From positions 2,604,001-2,668,000 of the forward strand of contig NZ_AP022569.1 in NCBI RefSeq assembly GCF_010727945.1: a stretch of 64,000 nt of DNA. The letters are read 5' to 3'. Below are positions 36,121-45,929 of this stretch, in pieces; the first letter of the stretch is position 1, and every line of letters begins with the position of its first letter. The position numbers were made by a program, and so were the translations under genes. Origin of the DNA: Mycobacterium cookii. Lineage in GTDB: Bacteria > Actinomycetota > Actinomycetes > Mycobacteriales > Mycobacteriaceae. Below the pieces are notes generated by a model, which saw only the letters and a list, made by a program, of their open reading frames with translations, had not been told where the DNA came from and made no database searches.

Positions 36121-36938
36121 AGGTTGCGGCCTTCCTCGAGTTCGCGTGCCGTCGCGGCGCCGAGATTGCCGCCGTCGACCCAGAGCACCTGGCCCGAGAT
36201 GTAACTGGCGGCCTGGCTGTTCAAGAACACCAGAACGGCGGCCTGCTCTTCGGGATCGGAGACCCGGCCCAGCGGCTTGGGGATGTCGTCGAGAAAAGCC
36301 GGCCCGTAGGCGGAGCGCAGCTGATCGAGGATCGGGGTTTCGGTGACACCCGGCCCGGTGCAATTGATCCGGATCCCGTTGGCGCCCAGCGCCGCGGTGT
36401 TCTGCATGGTGTACAGAATGATCGCTTCTTTGGACAACCGGTAGCCCCCGTCGGCCAGGGCGTCGGGATGACGCTGACACCAGTCGATTCCGTCGGACAT
36501 CGTGCGGGTGTCCAACAGACCGGCGACGAGCAGTTGATGCTCGCGATAGTCGCGCGCCGCCAGCGAGGAGACGCTGACGATGGACGACCCGGCCGGCATT
36601 TTGGTCAGCATCGCTTCGGTGACATGGCGCAGGCCGAGGAAGTTGATCGTGACGACGCGCAGCGGATCGCCGATCCCGGAGGACACGCCGGCGACGTTGA
36701 ACAACGCGTCGACGGGTCCGCCGATCGCGGTGAGCGCGTTGTCGATGGACGCGGGGTCGGTGAGGTCGAGGGCGTGGAACTCCGCGACGTCAGCGCCCGG
36801 CGGCTGTTTGTCCAACCCGACGACGTCGGCGCCGAGCTCGGTGAGCTGCCGGACGAGGTGCGCGCCGATGCCCGACGCGCACCCGGTCACCACCACGCGG
36901 CGCCCGTCGTAACGCCACAGCTCGTCGATTTTTGCCAA
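36108..36938 (-). CDS. Short-chain dehydrogenase/reductase (3-alpha-hydroxysteroid dehydrogenase-like)
   Basis: A 276-residue SDR with TGCASGIGAHLVRQLTELGA, a short VGLDKQPPGAD stretch, FNVAGVSSGI, VSVSSLAA (Ser), YRLSK and the end YISGQVLWVDGG. The insertion between the Ser and Tyr motifs (SDGIDWCQRHPDALADGG) is characteristic of the 3-alpha-HSD/carbonyl reductase type of bacterial SDR. The start is TTG, with no strong ribosome site, so it could be one of the following codons. It lies 20 nt after the luciferase-like gene's stop and overlaps the cyclase-family gene. Probable alcohol/ketone step on a cyclic substrate. Confidence 0.85.
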   Translation of the reverse strand: MAKIDELWRYDGRRVVVTGCASGIGAHLVRQLTELGADVVGLDKQPPGADVAEFHALDLTDPASIDNALTAIGGPVDALFNVAGVSSGIGDPLRVVTINFLGLRHVTEAMLTKMPAGSSIVSVSSLAARDYREHQLLVAGLLDTRTMSDGIDWCQRHPDALADGGYRLSKEAIILYTMQNTAALGANGIRINCTGPGVTETPILDQLRSAYGPAFLDDIPKPLGRVSDPEEQAAVLVFLNSQAASYISGQVLWVDGGNLGAATARELEEGRNLWPA

Positions 36939-36958
36939 GTGTCAAACGGCTTCCGGCA

Positions 36959-38260
36959 TCAGGACTTCGCATCTTTCAGGCGCTGAGCGGCCTGAACACG
37001 GCCCTCGTTGATCTCGGCCATGGCCTCGGGAATCTCACTCGCGGTGAACTTGCCGCCGCGTCCGGTGGGCAGCCCGCCGAACGAGTAGTTCTCGTCGAAC
37101 TTCGGCGCGACCGGTTCGGGCCGACGGGACTCCACCTTCTCGATGACCGGCGCCAGCCGTTTCGCCTTCTCGGCCACCGCCTTCTGGTCGCGCTCGATGA
37201 ATTCGGGCAGCACCTCTTTGCCCATCAGCTCGATGGACTCCATCGTGCCCTCGTGGCTGCGCGGGTTGAGCAGCAGGATGATCTCGTCGACACCGCTCTC
37301 CTCGTAGCCGCGGAGGAATTCCCGGACGGTGGCCGGTGACCCGATCGCCCCGCGACCCGGACCGTAGGCCAGCGTCGGATCCTTTTCGCATTCTTCGAGA
37401 TAACGCTTCCAGACCCCGGTGCGACCCGGTGTGTGCACACCGGTCAGGTAGTAATGCATGATCCCGAACGAGAAGAAGCCGCCGCCCATGCCGAGGCGCT
37501 GAATCGCCTGCTCGTCGGTCTTGGCGACCATCATCGACAGGTCGCCGCCGATGGCGAGGATGTTCGGGTTGATCGCCGGAGTGATGGGCACACCGCTCTC
37601 TTCGAACTCCTTGTAGTAGCCGTTCACCCGCTCGGTCAGCGGACCCGGACCGGTGTAGGCGAAACTCAGTGCGCCGATGCACTTCTGGGCGGCCATCTGT
37701 ACCGAGGCCGGCCGGGTGCAGGCGACCCACACCGGCGGGTGTGGCTTCTGCAACGGCTTGGGGACGACGTTGCGGGCCGGCATCTCGATGTGCTCGCCCT
37801 TGAACCCGGTGAAGGGTTCCTCGATCATGCAGCGGATCGACACCTCCAGCGCCTCTTCCCACTGCGCGCGCTTGTCGGCGGGATCGATGTTGAAGCCGCC
37901 GAGTTCGCCGATCGAGGAGGACTCACCGGTGCCGAACTCCACTCGCCCGTCCGAGATCAGGTCGAGGGTGGCGATGCGCTCGGCGACCCGGGCGGGATGG
38001 TTGACCGCCGGCGGCAGGTGCATGATGCCGAAGCCCAGCCGGATGTCCTTGGTTCGCTGGCTGGCCCCGGCCAGGAAGATCTCCGGCGCGGTGGAATGAC
38101 AGTACTCCTCCAGGAAGTGGTGCTCGGTCAGCCAGACGGTGGAGAAGCCGGCCTTGTCGGCGGCCTCGACCTCGTCGAGGCAGTCCTTGAGCAGGACATG
38201 CTCGTCGTCGTCCGACCACGGACGGGGCAGAGCGAATTCGTAGAACAGTGAGATTTTCAA
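36959..38260 (-). CDS. Luciferase-like (LLM) flavin-dependent oxidoreductase
   Basis: A 433-residue bacterial luciferase-like monooxygenase: AGFSTVWLTEHHFLEEYCHS, RLGFGIMHLPPAVNHPARVA, FGTGESSSIGELGGF and PHPPVWVACT. It is longer than the usual 330-370 residues because of a C-terminal tail of roughly 60 residues. The TTG start has GGGAGG 6 nt away and overlaps the upstream flavoprotein stop by 4 nt. These enzymes use FMNH2 or F420H2 for monooxygenation, including Baeyer-Villiger-like or ring-hydroxylation steps. Its partner flavin reductase is not obvious in the operon. Confidence 0.88.
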   Translation of the reverse strand: MKISLFYEFALPRPWSDDDEHVLLKDCLDEVEAADKAGFSTVWLTEHHFLEEYCHSTAPEIFLAGASQRTKDIRLGFGIMHLPPAVNHPARVAERIATLDLISDGRVEFGTGESSSIGELGGFNIDPADKRAQWEEALEVSIRCMIEEPFTGFKGEHIEMPARNVVPKPLQKPHPPVWVACTRPASVQMAAQKCIGALSFAYTGPGPLTERVNGYYKEFEESGVPITPAINPNILAIGGDLSMMVAKTDEQAIQRLGMGGGFFSFGIMHYYLTGVHTPGRTGVWKRYLEECEKDPTLAYGPGRGAIGSPATVREFLRGYEESGVDEIILLLNPRSHEGTMESIELMGKEVLPEFIERDQKAVAEKAKRLAPVIEKVESRRPEPVAPKFDENYSFGGLPTGRGGKFTASEIPEAMAEINEGRVQAAQRLKDAKS

Positions 38261-39987
38261 TGTGTACCTCCCGGAACAATTGAGTGAGTTGAGCTTTCGC
38301 TGACAAGGTGTCGGGCTGCGACGTAGCCGAAGGTCATGGCCGGCCCGATGGTTGCCCCGGCACCGGCGTAGCTGCGCCCCATCACCGGCGCGGAGGTGTT
38401 GCCCACGGCGTAGAGGCCGTGCACCACCGTGTCGTCGCTGCGCAATACCCGCGCGTGTTCGTCGGTGCGCAATCCACCCGAGGTGCCCAGATCGCCGAGG
38501 ACCATCCGGAATGCGTAATAGGGCGGTTTGCCCAGCGGGTGCAGGTTGGGGTTGGGCAGGGTTGGGTCTCCATAGTAATTGTCGTAAACGCTGTCACCTC
38601 GGTTGAAATCGTCGTCGTGGCCGCCGGCCGCGAGCTCGTTGAAACGTGCTGCAGTGCTTCGAAGTTGCGCGGCCGGCACGTCGATTTTCGCCGCGAGCTC
38701 ATCCCAGCTGTCGGCCGCTTTGACCACTCCGGACTCCAGCCAGGCTTTGGGCACTTTGCGCCCGGTCGGCACCGGGGCGCCGGGGATCTTCGGGATCGGC
38801 AGATGTCCGGCGACCACGTAGCGGTTGAACGACCTGTGGTCGGTGATGAGCCAGCACGGGATGTGGGTGACGCCGGACTTCTGGCCTTCGATCATCGCGT
38901 GACCGAAGTCCATGTAGGGCGCCGCCTCGTTGATGAACCGCTTGCCGGCGCCGTTGACGATGAACTGTGCCGGCATCATGCGTTCGTTGAGCATGAATTG
39001 CATTCGGCCGTCCGGCCATTGGATGGCCGGGAACCACCACGCCTCGTCGAGCAGATCGGTGTCGGCGCCCACCTGCTGGCCGGCGCGGATGCCGTCGCCG
39101 GTGGCCGCCGGGTTACCGAAGCTCCAGTCCTGGTCGACCTCGGGCAGGTGCTCTTTGCGCCAGGCCAGGTCGTGGTCGAATCCCCCGGTGGCCAGCACGA
39201 CGCCTCTTCTGGCTTGGATACGTTGCGGTTGACCGTCTTTCACGACGACCGCGCCGGTGACGGCGCCGTCGGGACTGGTCAGCAGCTGCGTCATCGGCGC
39301 GTTCAGCCACAGCGGCACTCCACGATCCTTCATGGCCAGCCGCAGCCGCGCGGCCAGCGACTGCCCGATGGCCGCGATGCGTTCACCGAACACCCGCGCT
39401 CGCATCATCCGCCAGACCAGCTTGACCAGAACAGCTTTACCGGCCCACGATTGCCTGACCTGATAAAACGAGCGAAGCTCCTTGGGGCCCAGCCAGATTC
39501 CTCGCGGAGCCAGCGCCAGCGGGGTCAGCAGCAGCTGTTCGTCTTCGCCGAGTTTGCGCAGATCGATCGGCGGCACATTGATCGTGCTGCCCTGCTCGGA
39601 GCCGCCGGGCAGTTCGGGGTAGTAGTCGGCATAGCCGGGCTTCCAGACGAACTCGAACCACGGGCTGAGGTGTTCCAGGAATTCCATCATCTGCGGCGCC
39701 GCATCGACGTACTGCCGAATGCGCGCGTCGCTGACCAGGCCGCCGGTGATCTGCCGAATGTATTCGACGACATCGTCTGGCCGCAGTTCAAAGCCGGCTC
39801 GCCGCTGCGATGGCGCGCCGGGCACCCAGATGCCACCGCCGGACAGCGCCGTGGAACCGCCGAACTGGGGCGACTTTTCGACGACGAGGGTGTCCAGCCC
39901 GGAAGCGTCGGCGACCAGCGCCGCCGTCATTCCGCCTGCGCCGGAGCCGACGACCAGGACGTCGACGATCTTGTCCGAGTCTGTCAC
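38257..39987 (-). CDS. KstD-like FAD-dependent dehydrogenase
   Basis: A 576-residue flavoprotein of the 3-ketosteroid-delta1-dehydrogenase/fumarate reductase family. FAD motif [20 protein letters not shown], then [20 protein letters not shown]. The segment [13 protein letters not shown] matches the part of KstD holding an active-site Tyr, and [22 protein letters not shown] the C-terminal Tyr-x3-Gly active site. It should desaturate a cyclic 3-oxo compound, a step before aromatisation. GTG start overlaps mhpB by 4 nt. A second family member is at 44319-45929. A steroid substrate is possible but other cyclic ketones are too. Confidence 0.88.
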   Translation of the reverse strand: MTDSDKIVDVLVVGSGAGGMTAALVADASGLDTLVVEKSPQFGGSTALSGGGIWVPGAPSQRRAGFELRPDDVVEYIRQITGGLVSDARIRQYVDAAPQMMEFLEHLSPWFEFVWKPGYADYYPELPGGSEQGSTINVPPIDLRKLGEDEQLLLTPLALAPRGIWLGPKELRSFYQVRQSWAGKAVLVKLVWRMMRARVFGERIAAIGQSLAARLRLAMKDRGVPLWLNAPMTQLLTSPDGAVTGAVVVKDGQPQRIQARRGVVLATGGFDHDLAWRKEHLPEVDQDWSFGNPAATGDGIRAGQQVGADTDLLDEAWWFPAIQWPDGRMQFMLNERMMPAQFIVNGAGKRFINEAAPYMDFGHAMIEGQKSGVTHIPCWLITDHRSFNRYVVAGHLPIPKIPGAPVPTGRKVPKAWLESGVVKAADSWDELAAKIDVPAAQLRSTAARFNELAAGGHDDDFNRGDSVYDNYYGDPTLPNPNLHPLGKPPYYAFRMVLGDLGTSGGLRTDEHARVLRSDDTVVHGLYAVGNTSAPVMGRSYAGAGATIGPAMTFGYVAARHLVSESSTHSIVPGGTH

Positions 39988-40922
39988 GCCTGCACCGCCG
40001 TCCGGACCGCGAAGCCGGCGATCAGTTCCGGCACCGGCCGGTAGTAGCGGACATCCGTCTGGTACGGCCCGGCCGCCGCCAGCGCCGCGAAAGCCGCGAC
40101 CCAGGTGCGGATTTCGTGCGCGGAGTTACCGCCCTCCTTCGCGATGAAGGCGTTCGACCATTTGTCCAGCTCGTCGAGGTGCCCGCTGTCGAGGATGTCG
40201 AGGAATTGCTTGTCGAATTCCGGGTTGAGCGGCTGAAGGGCGCTGTCTCCGCTCGCGAAGCTCCTGGCCGCGTTCATCACCGCGGTCTGCCGCGCCTGCC
40301 GTCCCTCGGGGGTCATCGGCTTGCCGTGCACGATCCGCTCGACCACCGGCGGTGTCGCCGTCGCCAACGTCGGAACGGGCGGATCATGCGACAGGCCACC
40401 GGATCCCACCACCAGCACGCGCTTGCCCAATGTCGCCAGGTAGCTACCGACCGCCGTGCCGAGCGTCCGGCACCGGTGCAGCGGTCCCAGCGGCGTGGCG
40501 ACGGAGTTGATGAAGATCGGGATCACCTGGCGGGCTGTCGCCTTGCCGAACAACATCTCCAACGGCTGCACGGTGCCGTGATCGACGTCCATGCTCGCCG
40601 AAATCGCGACGTCGACTCCGGCGGACAACACCGCCTTCGCGCAGGCAACAGCCGTGGCTTCGGGGACATCGAGCGGGCCTTTGTGGGTGCCGTAGTCACC
40701 GACGCCTTGCGCGTCGGTGCCGATGCAGAACGGAGGCATCAGCTTGTAGAAGAAGCCGTTGTAGTGATCGGGAGCAAAGATGACGACGACCTGCGGATCG
40801 AAGTCCGCGACGAAATCCCTTGCCTGGCCGAGCGCGCCGTCGATGTCATCAAGGAGGTCCTGCGACGGTCCGGGCAGATTCAGCAGCGGGCTGTGGGACA
40901 TGCAGCACAGGGCGAGCGGCAC
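39984..40922 (-). CDS. mhpB: 2,3-dihydroxyphenylpropionate/catechol 2,3-dioxygenase, MhpB/LigB type
   Basis: A 312-residue extradiol dioxygenase closely resembling Mhp[70 protein letters not shown] and [14 protein letters not shown]. The His of SHSP and SHDP and the HYN region supply the non-heme Fe(II) site. It opens a catechol ring next to the hydroxyls (meta cleavage). The GTG start lies 74 nt inside the end of mhpA, and the resulting N terminus matches MhpB in length. Function on a phenylpropionate-like catechol is likely, though side-chain specificity cannot be read. Confidence 0.92.
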   Translation of the reverse strand: MPLALCCMSHSPLLNLPGPSQDLLDDIDGALGQARDFVADFDPQVVVIFAPDHYNGFFYKLMPPFCIGTDAQGVGDYGTHKGPLDVPEATAVACAKAVLSAGVDVAISASMDVDHGTVQPLEMLFGKATARQVIPIFINSVATPLGPLHRCRTLGTAVGSYLATLGKRVLVVGSGGLSHDPPVPTLATATPPVVERIVHGKPMTPEGRQARQTAVMNAARSFASGDSALQPLNPEFDKQFLDILDSGHLDELDKWSNAFIAKEGGNSAHEIRTWVAAFAALAAAGPYQTDVRYYRPVPELIAGFAVRTAVQA

Positions 40923-42561
40923 GGTTTCCTCCCGGTGTCAAGGTGAGGACGTCGAAAAGCGACGCGCTCAGCTCCGGAGCGAGTTGGGCGATGGACGCAC
41001 CCGCGATACAGCGATCGGGGCGCAGGAAAAGCACGGATTCCTTCTGGGTGTCGAACCAGGCCTTGATCTGCCCGGTGCGATCCCCGACGATCGTCACGTC
41101 CGGATCGTCGTGACCGGTCCACTGCAGTTGCGATTGCGGCCGCGCTGCGATGAACGTCGCGCCCAACTGCTGCCACTGCGCAAATGCTTTGTCGCCCAAG
41201 ATTGCCCGCGGATTGTTGTTCCAGCACAGCACCGCGAACCATTCACCGAGGACGTCGTCGAGCAGGACGTTCTGCCGTTCCCGGGTGTCGACGGTGGGCT
41301 GGATGAACAACGTGCCCACCGGAGACGCCGGGTTGCGGGGCTGCGAGTGCACGACAGCACCCTGCTCGTAACGCGGCATCGGTTTGAACCGCATCTCGAG
41401 CACATATCGCTTGAGCGTCGGCACAATCGAGGCCGACCGGATCAGCGCATCGCGCACGCCGGCGACGCGGCGGTTGGTCGGCGAGATCACCCGGCCGACC
41501 AAGGTGGACAGGTCGATCATCGCCCGGGCGTGCTTGCGGCGTTCGACGTCATAGGTGTCCAGCAGCCGGTCGCCTGCGGCGCCGTTCACCACTGCCGCCA
41601 GCTTCCAGCCGAGATTCGCCGCATCGCGGATTCCGCTGTTGTAGCCCTGCCCCTGCCACACCGGCATCAGGTGCGCGGCGTCTCCGGCCAGCAGCATCCG
41701 CCCACGGCGGAACGCATCCGCGATGCGGGAGTGGTGAGTGTAAAGGCGATGCCGAATGACGTCGACGCGATCGGGATACGGCACGAACATGGCGAGCATG
41801 CGCTCCAGGAACGCGGGATCCTCAGCCTGCTCGTCGGTTTCGTCGGCGTGGATCATGAACTCGAACCGGCGGATACCGTGCGCGATCGAGATCGAGGCGT
41901 AGGGGCGCTGCGGGTCGGCGCCGACCTCGCTGTTGGGGTGTCCGAGTGGATCGTTGGCGATATCGACGACGAGCCACCGGGTGGGCGACGTGGTGCCGTC
42001 GAAGCTCACACCCATCAGCCGACGGGTCGCGCTGCGTCCACCGTCGCAGCCGACCAGGTAGCGGGCACGCACGGTGGACGTGCGCCCGTCGCTGCCGGCT
42101 TCGACGGTGACCGCGTCGGCGAATTCGCTGCAGGACACCATCGGATGGGCCCAGCGGACCTCGACGTGGTCGAACCGGTCCAAGCCACGGAGCAATTCGG
42201 CGTCGACGAGCGGCTGCACGAAGCCATTGCGCTTCGGCCACCCGAAACGCGCGTCGGGCGGGGCCATTTCGGCGAGCACCCGGCGTTTGGCGTCGACGAA
42301 ACGCAGGATCTGATTGGGCACCGTGTGCGGCAGGATCTTGTCGACCAGACCGATCGCCTGGAAGGTGCGCAGCGACTCGTCATCGAGTCCGACGCCGCGG
42401 GGGTAGTCGATGAGCGATTCCCGCTCCTCGAGCACCAGCACGCCAACACCTTGCAGGCCAAGGATGTTCGCCAGCGTCAGACCCACTGGGCCGGCGCCGA
42501 CGATCACGACGTCTGCATCGTAGACGTCGGCTTCGGCGCCATTGTGCCCAGCGGTCGCCAT
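40849..42561 (-). CDS. mhpA: 3-(3-hydroxyphenyl)propionate hydroxylase-like FAD monooxygenase
   Basis: A 570-residue aromatic hydroxylase of the MhpA type (E. coli about 554). The FAD motif [31 protein letters not shown] (DG motif) and [20 protein letters not shown] (GD motif) are all present. It adds a hydroxyl ortho to a phenol using NAD(P)H and O2, making the catechol that MhpB cleaves. ATG shares its A with the mhpC stop. The C-terminal 24 codons overlap mhpB, an unusually long overlap that lengthens the protein relative to family average. Confidence 0.92.
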   Translation of the reverse strand: MATAGHNGAEADVYDADVVIVGAGPVGLTLANILGLQGVGVLVLEERESLIDYPRGVGLDDESLRTFQAIGLVDKILPHTVPNQILRFVDAKRRVLAEMAPPDARFGWPKRNGFVQPLVDAELLRGLDRFDHVEVRWAHPMVSCSEFADAVTVEAGSDGRTSTVRARYLVGCDGGRSATRRLMGVSFDGTTSPTRWLVVDIANDPLGHPNSEVGADPQRPYASISIAHGIRRFEFMIHADETDEQAEDPAFLERMLAMFVPYPDRVDVIRHRLYTHHSRIADAFRRGRMLLAGDAAHLMPVWQGQGYNSGIRDAANLGWKLAAVVNGAAGDRLLDTYDVERRKHARAMIDLSTLVGRVISPTNRRVAGVRDALIRSASIVPTLKRYVLEMRFKPMPRYEQGAVVHSQPRNPASPVGTLFIQPTVDTRERQNVLLDDVLGEWFAVLCWNNNPRAILGDKAFAQWQQLGATFIAARPQSQLQWTGHDDPDVTIVGDRTGQIKAWFDTQKESVLFLRPDRCIAGASIAQLAPELSASLFDVLTLTPGGNRAARPVLHVPQPAAESARTVAGPP

Positions 42562-43424
42562 CAGCGGCCCAGCAAGAAGTCGATGTGCAGGCGGTCGAAG
42601 GTTTTGGCGTCCTCATACTGCGGCCAGTGCCCGCAACCGGGCATCACCTCGAACCGCGCACCGGGGATCATCGACGCGATCCGGCGGCCTTCGGTGACGT
42701 CGGCGGTCGGGTCGTCGCTGGTCCACAGCACCAGGGTGGGCGCGGTGATCGAGCCATAGTCGTTCGGACCCAACAGGTTACGAGCCCGGATCTCGGGGTC
42801 CTGCAACGCCATGATGTCACGCATCGCCGAGACGAAACCTGGTTGACGGTAGACCCGCTGCCGACTCGCGACCAGGTCGTCGTAATCCTTCGACTTGTCG
42901 GCCATCAACCACTTGATCCGCGCTTGAACGGTTTCCCAGTTCGGGTCTTCGGCGGCAGCCACCGACAACGTGATGATCCGCTTCATCACCTCGGGATCGG
43001 CCTGCGAACCGCCCGCGGTGTTGAGTACCAACCGGTCGACCTTGTCGGGGTGATCGACGGCGGCGCGGGACACCACCCAACCGCCGAGCGATTCGCCGGA
43101 CAGGTGGGCGCGCTGCACACCGATCGCATCGAGAAAGGCGAGCAGATGATCGACGTAGTGGCTGATCTCCAGTGGGTGGCCAGGCTTGTCGGTGTAGCCG
43201 TGCCCCAGCATGTCGATCGACCACGTCGAGAAATGCTCGGCGTGCGCCTCGAGGTTGCGGACGTACGCCTCGGCGTGACCGCCGGAACCGTGCAGCAGGA
43301 TCAGTGCCGGCTGGGCTAAATCACCCGCGTGCAGGTAACGGGTTCGCACACCGCCGGCGTCCAGGTAACCCTGCGTGAACGACACACCTTGCAGGTCACT
43401 CCACACGCTTTCGTGCTCGGCCAC
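42561..43424 (-). CDS. mhpC: Meta-cleavage product hydrolase, MhpC-like alpha/beta hydrolase
   Basis: A 287-residue alpha/beta hydrolase: [17 protein letters not shown], nucleophile [13 protein letters not shown], acid [12 protein letters not shown], His in [13 protein letters not shown]. It matches MhpC in length (288) and in gene order with mhpA and mhpB. I chose the GTG ([10 protein letters not shown]) with GAGAGGG 5 nt upstream; a GTG 48 nt further upstream has no ribosome site and would sit in the operator. It cleaves the C-C bond of the ring-opened product to give a dienoate and an acid. It is the first gene of the eight-gene operon. Confidence 0.9.
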   Translation of the reverse strand: MAEHESVWSDLQGVSFTQGYLDAGGVRTRYLHAGDLAQPALILLHGSGGHAEAYVRNLEAHAEHFSTWSIDMLGHGYTDKPGHPLEISHYVDHLLAFLDAIGVQRAHLSGESLGGWVVSRAAVDHPDKVDRLVLNTAGGSQADPEVMKRIITLSVAAAEDPNWETVQARIKWLMADKSKDYDDLVASRQRVYRQPGFVSAMRDIMALQDPEIRARNLLGPNDYGSITAPTLVLWTSDDPTADVTEGRRIASMIPGARFEVMPGCGHWPQYEDAKTFDRLHIDFLLGR

Positions 43425-43479
43425 CGGTCCCTCTCTTGCCGTTCTGGCGGAAATCTTGTTCTCGTCTTCCACTAATGCT

Positions 43480-43506
43480 GTGTGCTAAAATCGCACACTG
43501 ATGTGC
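43480..43506. promoter_or_regulatory. Overlapping inverted repeats, likely IclR/MhpR-type operator
   Basis: GTGTGC-N7-GCACAC (43480-43498) is followed by the interlocking GCACA-CTGA-TGTGC (43493-43506), so the middle arm can pair either way. The site is in the 131-bp divergent region between mhpC and the IclR gene, 56 nt from the chosen mhpC start and 49 nt from the IclR start. Divergent IclR regulators such as MhpR bind such dyads. Confidence 0.7.
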
Positions 43507-43555
43507 ATTATGTATAGAGCATCACGCTCGACGGGGTGTCTGTCAAGGCACGTCG

Positions 43556-44281
43556 GTGTCCCATTCACCGACCCGAGAACGGCGCGCTGACATGCGGGAC
43601 GCACCGCCGAACACCGCACCCGGATCGCAGACGCTTGCCCGGGGACTGACCGCGCTACAACTGGTGGCCGATGCCCCCGCTGGGCTGACCGTCCAGCAGG
43701 TCGCCGACGGGATCGGCGTGCACCGGACGATCGCCTACCGTCTGCTGGCCACGCTGGCGCAGTTCCGATTCGTCGCCAAGGGCGAAGACGGCCGCTACCG
43801 GCCGGCTGCGGGTCTGGCGGTGCTCGGCGCGTCGTTCGATCGCAATGTCCGCCAGCTGAGCGTGCCGATCCTGCGCGCTCTGGCCGACGACCTGGGTACC
43901 ACGGTGTCGTTGTTGGTCGCCGAGGGCGACCAACAGGTCGCGATCGCGGTGATCGTACCGACGCAGGTCGCCTATCAGTTGGCGTTCCACGAGGGCAGTC
44001 GGTATCCGCTGGACCGGGGCGCGGCGGGTATCGCGCTGCTGGCCAGCCTGCCCCCTCGGCCCGACGAGCGTGCCCTGGTGGTCAGCGCACGCGAGCAAGG
44101 CTGGGTGATCACCCACGGTGAGATCGAGCCGAACACCTACGGTTTGGCGGTCCCGGTGCATCGCGACCCGCCGTCTGCGCCGGCGTGCATCAACTTGATC
44201 TCGCATCGCGAAGACGTAGTCGTGCGCGGCAAGGACGCAGTCATCAAGGCGGCCAAGGAATTATCGGCCATTCTCAACTGA
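43556..44281 (+). CDS. IclR-family transcriptional regulator (MhpR-like)
   Basis: A 241-residue IclR regulator. N-terminal winged HTH: TLARGLTALQLVADAPAGLT, VQQVADGIGVHRTIAYRLLATL; the C-terminal effector domain is shortened, with LRALADDLGTTVSLLVAEGD and YPLDRGAAGIALLASLP. The GTG start has AAGG 7 nt upstream; an ATG 12 codons inside is an alternative. E. coli mhpABCDFE is also controlled by a divergent IclR activator (MhpR), so this protein most likely activates the mhp-like operon in response to the aromatic substrate. It also could co-regulate the flavoprotein gene 37 nt downstream. Confidence 0.9.
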   Translation: MSHSPTRERRADMRDAPPNTAPGSQTLARGLTALQLVADAPAGLTVQQVADGIGVHRTIAYRLLATLAQFRFVAKGEDGRYRPAAGLAVLGASFDRNVRQLSVPILRALADDLGTTVSLLVAEGDQQVAIAVIVPTQVAYQLAFHEGSRYPLDRGAAGIALLASLPPRPDERALVVSAREQGWVITHGEIEPNTYGLAVPVHRDPPSAPACINLISHREDVVVRGKDAVIKAAKELSAILN

Positions 44282-44318
44282 CCCAGCCTGAGCTGACGCG
44301 AATAGGAAGGAAACTCTT

Positions 44319-45929
44319 ATGCCTGCCTGGGACCACGACGTCGACGTCGTTGTGCTCGGTAGTGGCGGAGCCGCTCTCACGGCTGCCCTGACCGCCGCGA
44401 CTAACGGTGCCTCGGTGGCGGTCTACGAGAAATCCGCGACGTTCGGTGGCACCACCGCGGTTTCGGGCGGCGTGGTGTGGATTCCGGCGCACGACCGCTC
44501 ACCCGACGGCGAGCTGTCGGTCGCCGACGCGTTGAGTTATCTGCGCGCGCAGTCGCTGGGTTCGATGGACGACGCAATGGTCGACACCTTCGTTCGGACC
44601 GGCCCGGCGATGCTCGACTTCGTCGAGGCACACAGCCGCCTGCATTTCGAAATCGCCACCGGCTTTCCCGATTACAAGCCGGAACTGCCCGGCGGCCAGC
44701 CGGGTGGCGGCCGCTCGCTGACCGTGACTCCGGTCGACCTCAACCAACTCGGCGAGTGGCGGGACCGCATCACCGCGTTCCCCCAGGACTGGTCGAACGT
44801 CGGCTTCGACGCCGAGACCCGGGCCCGCCTGCATGCCGGGGCGGACGAAAACGCCGACCTCTGCGTGGCCGGCACGGCGCTGATCGCCGGCCTGCTGAAG
44901 GGGTTGCTGGACGCCGGGGTGACGCCGCAGACCAATGCCCGCGCGGTGGAACTGATCGCCGAAGACGGCGAGATCGTCGGGGTGCGAGTGGATTCGGACG
45001 GTCGGCAGTTGGCTGTGCGCGCCCGTCACGGCGTCATTCTGGGTACCGGCGGCTTTGAGTGGGATCCGGTGTTGGCCAACGCTTTTCTGCGTGGGCCGAT
45101 GCACGGCGCCGTCTCGCCGCCGAACAACACCGGCGACGGCCTGCGGATGGCGATGGCCCACGGCGCCGACCTGGCCAATATGGGCGAAGCATGGTGGGTG
45201 CCGGTCGTGCAGATCCCCGGCGACACGATCGACGGGCATCCCCGCAGTCGCAGCGTGCGACTCGAGCGCACCCGCCCACGCTGCATCATCGTCAACCGGG
45301 CCGGGAAGCGATTCGTCAACGAGGCATGCGATTACAACTCGATGGCCGGTGCGTTTCACTACCTCGACCCGCGCGACGGCTACATCAACGACCCGGCCTG
45401 GATGGTGTTCGACTCGCTGCACCTGAAGCGCTACGGGTTCCTCGGTGTCGAGCCAGAGGGCCCCGTTCCCGACTGGTTCTGCAAGTCGGCGGACCTGCGC
45501 GAGCTGGCCGAGAAGACCGGCATCGCGATTGACGGGCTCACCCGCACCATCGAGGCCTGGAACCACCACGTCGAGGACGGCTCGGATCCTGACTTCGGCC
45601 GTGGCTCAAGCGCTTACGACGGCTACTGGGGAGACGACCGCGCGACCACGCTGGCCGGCAAGACACTCGGCCCGGTCGACACCGCGCCGTTCTACGCCGT
45701 TCCGATCTCGGTCGGCGCCATGGGAACCAAGGGCGGTCCACGCACCGACCGCGACGGGCGCGTGCTGCACGTCAGTGGCGCACCGATACCGGGCCTGTTC
45801 GCCGCCGGCAACGCGATGGGCGGCGTGACCGGACGCGCATATGGCGGTGCCGGCGGAACCCTGGGCCCGGCAATGGTTTTCGGCTACCGCGCTGGCCACG
45901 CCGCGGCGACCGGAAAGTCCGTCGACTAG
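44319..45929 (+). CDS. KstD-like FAD-dependent dehydrogenase (second copy)
   Basis: A 536-residue flavoprotein: VVVLGSGGAALTAALTAATN, YEKSATFGGTTAVSGGVVWI, TGFPDYKPELPGG, and PFYAVPISVGAMGTKGGPRTD near the C terminus. The motifs parallel the 576-residue copy at 38257-39987 but the two are clearly divergent. AGGAAGGAAA precedes the ATG. It sits after the IclR gene on the plus strand, so it is likely co-transcribed with it. Probable role: desaturation of a cyclic ketone intermediate feeding the aromatic pathway. The stop overlaps the convergent SDR by 4 nt. Confidence 0.87.
   Translation: MPAWDHDVDVVVLGSGGAALTAALTAATNGASVAVYEKSATFGGTTAVSGGVVWIPAHDRSPDGELSVADALSYLRAQSLGSMDDAMVDTFVRTGPAMLDFVEAHSRLHFEIATGFPDYKPELPGGQPGGGRSLTVTPVDLNQLGEWRDRITAFPQDWSNVGFDAETRARLHAGADENADLCVAGTALIAGLLKGLLDAGVTPQTNARAVELIAEDGEIVGVRVDSDGRQLAVRARHGVILGTGGFEWDPVLANAFLRGPMHGAVSPPNNTGDGLRMAMAHGADLANMGEAWWVPVVQIPGDTIDGHPRSRSVRLERTRPRCIIVNRAGKRFVNEACDYNSMAGAFHYLDPRDGYINDPAWMVFDSLHLKRYGFLGVEPEGPVPDWFCKSADLRELAEKTGIAIDGLTRTIEAWNHHVEDGSDPDFGRGSSAYDGYWGDDRATTLAGKTLGPVDTAPFYAVPISVGAMGTKGGPRTDRDGRVLHVSGAPIPGLFAAGNAMGGVTGRAYGGAGGTLGPAMVFGYRAGHAAATGKSVD

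Noticed and set aside
40780..42759. Plus-strand frame of about 660 codons opposite mhpA
   Set aside because: The minus-strand frame has FAD, DG and GD motifs of a hydroxylase; the plus frame has none.
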